From the NCBI GenBank assembly GCA_964525015.1, contig CAZGFY010000002.1, positions 1 through 64,000 of the forward strand: a stretch of 64,000 bases of DNA, read 5' to 3'. Positions 60,791 to 64,000 of this stretch are shown here, one piece after another. Made by a program: the position numbers and the translations under genes. The notes beneath the pieces were generated by a model, which saw only the letters and a list, made by a program, of their open reading frames with translations, was not told the origin of the DNA and ran no database searches. The stretch is from RGIG3102 sp964525015. GTDB lineage: Bacteria > Bacillota > Clostridia > Oscillospirales > Ruminococcaceae. Each line of letters begins with the position of its first letter. The stretch's first letter is position 1.

Positions 60791-62302
60791 TTAATTTATA
60801 AAAGCTGAAATTATAAGCATCTTATCCTCTTGCAAGATTTTGCCTTCTATATCATTTTCATCTAAAATTAAGGTGCTCGAAATTCTGTATCTTCTTGCGA
60901 TATCAAATAGATTTTCGCCTTTTTGAGCATAGTATAGTATTAAAGATTCATCTCTTTTTTCAAGTTCGTTTTCTAACACCTCACTAAACTCTGAAAGTAT
61001 TTTTATCTTTTCTTTTATAATTATAAAGCCATCTAAAATAATATTTGCTTTAATTTTTAATTTATCCTCGCTAATATTCGCTGTTATATTTAGTAATTTT
61101 AATGTTGCTATATATTCATCAATTTTTAAAGAGTTTTGCCTTGTGTCGATTATAAAATCTTCTGTTTTACTTACACATTCAAATTCATTTTGAAGATTTT
61201 TTAATATAATATATGCTGTAATTTTAGATTTAACTATCATATTATCATCTTCTATATAGGATTTAATTTCACCTATATTTAAAAACTGATGAACTATTGT
61301 GCACCCATTTTGTATATTTTCTTCAGCTAAAAAATTAATTGTTTTATTAACTGATTTTAAATTCTTATCATAATATATTTCTTTAAGCTGTGAAACACTT
61401 TCATAATTTTTAGAAAAGGCATCTTTTAAAGCGTATACTTCCTGCTTTTTAAATGATTTTGTTTCTAAAAGAGCAGTAAGATTTGCATTAATCTTTTGAC
61501 TTTCAGCATTTTGCGTTATCGTAAAATTAACTGGAGTAAATTTTGTGTATGCAATATTATTTTCGCCTATACCATTAATATCAACAATTTGATTATATAA
61601 AAAAGTTTTTCTTTGGGTTTGTATATCATTTACATCATTTTTTGTATAATAAATATCTGTAACAACTTCACCTTTAATATTAACTTTATCTTTATAAATA
61701 CTTGTATTCATATTAGTGTTCACACTATTAATATTTAAAATTTGTTTTACATCTTCTAAATCACTTACTTCATCTTCTAAAGTAAACTGACGAGAGCCAA
61801 ACCCTTGAAGAGAAAAATAATCTATTTTTTCATCATCGCCACAAATAGATTTTGAATTTATTGCTGTTATAACATCAATATCATTAGCACAATAAATTTT
61901 AATTGATATTTTATAAGCACCACGAATATCAATCCTTGTTTGATTAATGGCACGGGTATTTACAAAACATGGCTCGCCTTGTATATAAATAAAATGTGTG
62001 TCCGACACTGATTTATCAATATCTATTTGTTTTTGAAATGGCAGTTTTAAAGTACTCACTGCTAAAACTTCTTTTTCCTTTGGCTGATAATACATACTCA
62101 CTTTAAAATATCCATCTATAACTAGTTTGTTATCAAGTATGTATTTTTGGTTTATTGAATGTTCAACATTAGTTTTTACAATCTTGAAAACAGGCTCGTC
62201 GTAATCAGCTAGCAAAATTTCTTGCTCAACTGGCTCCTCAAAAGAATAATCAAAAAATTTTTGAGTGCTCACAAGACTGTCTAAAAATAAATTATTCGAC
62301 AT
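60791..62302 (-). CDS. sipL: SPOCS (DUF3794)/LysM spore-coat morphogenetic protein, SipL-like
   Basis: A 503-residue protein with repeated SPOCS/DUF3794 segments: one around residues 30-150 (YILDNKLVIDGYFKVSMYY onward), a second around 170-290 and a third around 340-450. A C-terminal LysM domain follows (LILYYAQKGENLFDIARRYRI, about 452-500). This is the architecture of SipL of Clostridioides difficile, the SpoIVA-interacting protein that tethers the coat to the forespore. Direct neighbourhood with spoIVA strengthens the assignment. GGAAGGTGA precedes the ATG. No clear sigma-E promoter was found by eye. Confidence 0.85.
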   Translation of the reverse strand: MSNNLFLDSLVSTQKFFDYSFEEPVEQEILLADYDEPVFKIVKTNVEHSINQKYILDNKLVIDGYFKVSMYYQPKEKEVLAVSTLKLPFQKQIDIDKSVSDTHFIYIQGEPCFVNTRAINQTRIDIRGAYKISIKIYCANDIDVITAINSKSICGDDEKIDYFSLQGFGSRQFTLEDEVSDLEDVKQILNINSVNTNMNTSIYKDKVNIKGEVVTDIYYTKNDVNDIQTQRKTFLYNQIVDINGIGENNIAYTKFTPVNFTITQNAESQKINANLTALLETKSFKKQEVYALKDAFSKNYESVSQLKEIYYDKNLKSVNKTINFLAEENIQNGCTIVHQFLNIGEIKSYIEDDNMIVKSKITAYIILKNLQNEFECVSKTEDFIIDTRQNSLKIDEYIATLKLLNITANISEDKLKIKANIILDGFIIIKEKIKILSEFSEVLENELEKRDESLILYYAQKGENLFDIARRYRISSTLILDENDIEGKILQEDKMLIISAFIN

Positions 62303-62383
62303 TTTGTCACCTTCCTATCTAAAAAGCTTTTCACTTTTGTTAATAGTTATTCAAACCTTTGATTTTTTATAACAAATAATTTA

Positions 62384-62412
62384 TTGTAAAATTATATTAA
62401 AAGATATATAAT
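62384..62412 (+). promoter_or_regulatory. promoter of the epimerase gene
   Basis: TTGTAA (62384-62389), 17-base spacer, TATAAT (62407-62412), 75 bases before the start codon. Confidence 0.6.
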
Positions 62413-62430
62413 GTTTAATATCAATAATAT

Positions 62431-62463
62431 TTCAGTCCTATTTTATAATAAAATAGGACTGAA
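62431..62463. repeat. 33-bp perfect palindrome in the epimerase leader
   Basis: TTCAGTCCTATTTTA (62431-62445) and TAAAATAGGACTGAA (62449-62463) pair at all 15 positions with a three-base loop. It lies about 12 bases after the predicted transcription start and just before the AGAAAGGGAA ribosome site. No T run follows, so it is not a normal terminator. It could be an operator or a leader hairpin. Confidence 0.7.
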
Positions 62464-62487
62464 GTTCAAAAAAGAAAGGGAACGAAA

Positions 62488-63357
62488 ATGAAAATATTAG
62501 TTTTAGGTGGCACGCTATTTATGGGAAAGCATCTTGTTAATAATCTAATCTCTAAAGGATATGATATAACAATCGCAACAAGAGGAAACACTAAGGATGA
62601 TTTTGGGGATAACGTTAAAAGAATTAAACTTGATAGAACAAGTAAAGAAAGTATTGAAAACGCATTAACTGGAATGAGCTTTGATATTGTTTTTGATAGT
62701 CTTGCTTATTCTTCAAATGAAGTTAAATACCTTCTTGATGTAGTAAACTGTGGTAGGTATATCCAAACTTCAACTGGCTCTGTTTATGAAGGAAGAACTA
62801 TAAACACAAAAGAAGATTTATTTAAAGCGGAAGAAAAAGAATTAATCTACTGTGATAGAACACAATTCCCTTATGGCGAAATTAAAAAGAATGCAGAAGC
62901 TGCAATAGTTCAAGACTATTCACATATAAAAAGTGTTAGAATGAGAATTCCTTTTGTTGTTGGTGAAGACGATTACACGGATAGATTATATTTTTATGTA
63001 GATCATATAGTTAATCAAAAGCCAATTAATGTTACGAATATGACTGCTCGTATTCCATTTATTAATTCAAAAGAAGCTGGAAAATTCCTTTGCTTTTTAG
63101 GGGAAAGTGATTATACTGGGCCTATTAACGGAAATAGCAAAGGCACAAAATCAATTAAAGAGTTATCTGATTATGTTAAAGAAAAAACTGGCAAAGAAAT
63201 TATTATAAGTGCTGCTGGCGATGCCGCTCCTTATAATTATGTTACGGATTTTAGTTTAAATGTTGATAAAGCATCTGAACTTGGATTTGAATTTTCAGAT
63301 TTAGATAGCTGGTTTTTTGATTTAATTGATTATTACATTGATAGAGCAAGTAAATAA
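62488..63357 (+). CDS. NAD-dependent epimerase/dehydratase-family protein
   Basis: A 289-residue atypical or extended SDR. The N-terminal LVLGGTLFMGKHLVNNL is the NAD(P)-binding glycine motif in the GGTxFxG form. QTSTGSVYEG contains the serine region, and a YxxxK pair is present as YGEIKKN (about residues 131-137). Such proteins act on nucleotide sugars or bind RNA (CSP41 group). The ending SELGFEFSDLDSWFFDLIDYY is typical. The natural substrate is unknown. It is preceded by a perfect palindrome and ends well before a terminator. Confidence 0.8.
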   Translation: MKILVLGGTLFMGKHLVNNLISKGYDITIATRGNTKDDFGDNVKRIKLDRTSKESIENALTGMSFDIVFDSLAYSSNEVKYLLDVVNCGRYIQTSTGSVYEGRTINTKEDLFKAEEKELIYCDRTQFPYGEIKKNAEAAIVQDYSHIKSVRMRIPFVVGEDDYTDRLYFYVDHIVNQKPINVTNMTARIPFINSKEAGKFLCFLGESDYTGPINGNSKGTKSIKELSDYVKEKTGKEIIISAAGDAAPYNYVTDFSLNVDKASELGFEFSDLDSWFFDLIDYYIDRASK

Positions 63358-63483
63358 AAATCGCACAGATTTTCTGCTCTCATCTTTTATAAAATTATTT
63401 GTAAATTTTAGATGTCGTAATTTATAGCAACTAATATTAATAATAATATACTAATTGTTATTCAGCCTAACTTATATAAATAC

Positions 63484-63526
63484 AAAAAGTAGACACTTTT
63501 TTATCAAGTGTCTACTTTTTTATATC
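63484..63526. terminator. bidirectional terminator between convergent genes
   Basis: AAAAAGTAGACACTT (63484-63498) pairs with AAGTGTCTACTTTTT (63506-63520), with flanking A and T runs. Confidence 0.85.
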
Positions 63527-63550
63527 TATTTAATAACTATACTTTAGCTT

Positions 63551-64000
63551 TTATTTTGGCTCAAAGCCTTCAAAAATAAATAAATCAAAATGTGGTTTTG
63601 CATTATCGTAATCTTCTTGAGTATATAAAGTCCAAACTGCTGCTGTGTTTTTATAAAAATTTCTGCAAATTTTTCTTGATATATTATTATATCCATTTTT
63701 ATCATACGCCACAAAGTCTGGTTTTGCTTTAAAATTCATTAATAGATACTCTAAAGCTGTAAATTTAAAATCGCCTTTACCATATTCTCCATAATTGCAA
63801 GATAATTGCCCTCTTACTACCTCTGGGCGATTTTCTTTATACCATATAACTGCTGCTGGATTAAAAGATTCCATACAATATAATCCGTTATAGCTAGATA
63901 GAATTTCATCAGCTTTTTGGCATAAAATCGGAACTAAATTTGCATCTTGGACTTTAAATTCAACTATAAGTGGCGTTTTTCCATTAACTTCTTTTAAAAC
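63551..64000 (-). CDS. glycerophosphodiester phosphodiesterase, C-terminal part
   Basis: Partial at the right edge. The frame is open to base 64000, 42 codons beyond the first internal ATG (63874), so the true start is outside. The visible 149 residues match the C-terminal half of GDPD-family enzymes: PLIVEFK with the metal-binding glutamate, then MESFNPAAVIWYKENRPEVVRGQLS, and near the end AVWTLYTQEDYDNAKPHFDLFIFEGF. GDPDs split glycerophosphodiesters to glycerol-3-phosphate and an alcohol, in phospholipid or teichoic-acid turnover. Whether it has a membrane domain cannot be seen. Confidence 0.88.
   Translation of the reverse strand, partial: VLKEVNGKTPLIVEFKVQDANLVPILCQKADEILSSYNGLYCMESFNPAAVIWYKENRPEVVRGQLSCNYGEYGKGDFKFTALEYLLMNFKAKPDFVAYDKNGYNNISRKICRNFYKNTAAVWTLYTQEDYDNAKPHFDLFIFEGFEPK

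Noticed and set aside
1..64000. tRNA, rRNA, CRISPR, insertion sequences, prophage or biosynthetic cluster
   Set aside because: I looked for these and found no convincing cloverleaf, rRNA signature, regularly spaced repeats, transposase or integrase, phage genes, or modular synthases.

Overview
The window is very AT-rich, densely coded DNA from a low-GC, spore-forming Firmicute, most likely an anaerobic member of class Clostridia (a Lachnospirales-like lineage is my guess). The evidence is spoIVA next to a SipL-type SPOCS/LysM gene, a SpoVD-like penicillin-binding protein, a T-box leader, strong AAGGAG-type ribosome sites, TTGATT-17-TATAAT promoters, and a MurE carrying the DNPR signature of meso-diaminopimelate ligases. 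I see no rRNA, tRNA, CRISPR array, insertion sequence or prophage. Both window edges cut features: a possible gene remnant on the left and a glycerophosphodiester phosphodiesterase on the right.

Layout. 0.2-2.5 kb: an sdpR-sdpI regulator/immunity pair with an esterase-like lipoprotein and no SdpABC toxin genes. 2.6-5.1 kb (minus): a nucleotide-sugar dehydratase and an initiating sugar-phosphate transferase for a surface glycan. 5.2-8.2 kb (minus): trpS under a tryptophan T-box, then an M14 carboxypeptidase. 8.4-10.9 kb: a Tet(M)-like ribosomal GTPase fused to a YacP/Rae1-type NYN nuclease domain, the most unusual protein here. 11.1-15.1 kb: a polar amino-acid ABC transporter and an M20 amidohydrolase. 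15.2-20.7 kb: a zinc-ribbon membrane protein, an EcsC-family protein, a 35-residue hydrophilic peptide gene (minus), yebC, a zinc-ribbon/pseudokinase/PASTA membrane protein and a coiled-coil orphan.

20.7-36.2 kb (minus) is the division and cell-wall (dcw) cluster: mraZ-rsmH-ftsL-spoVD-murE-murF-mraY-ftsW/spoVE-murG-murA-ftsQ, then ftsZ with its own promoter, followed by udp and a DivIVA-like gene. A consensus promoter with three 10-bp-phased MraZ boxes precedes mraZ. The cluster lacks murD, murB and ftsA.

36.4-46.6 kb holds an ArsC/Spx-family protein with a GT-C membrane protein, a YkvA-like gene, and two minus-strand groups: acpP-proS-(terminator)-SDR-HD hydrolase-methyltransferase, and polA-rimI-tsaD. 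46.7-54.8 kb (plus) holds dus, yfbR, a YfhO-like membrane protein, tex, a COG2509-type flavoprotein behind a perfect consensus promoter and a structured leader, and an orphan gene bracketed by a 30-bp direct repeat. 54.9-62.3 kb (minus) holds a GNAT acetyltransferase, a nitroreductase, a chemotaxis receptor, mgsA, an anchored unknown, and sipL-spoIVA. The window ends with an NAD-dependent epimerase and the partial phosphodiesterase.

The main points for follow-up are the GTPase-NYN fusion, a three-codon mini-ORF leader it shares with the pseudokinase gene, the repeat-flanked orphan at 54.5 kb, the structured leader at 52.8 kb, and the 35-residue ORF with a sigma-G-like promoter.
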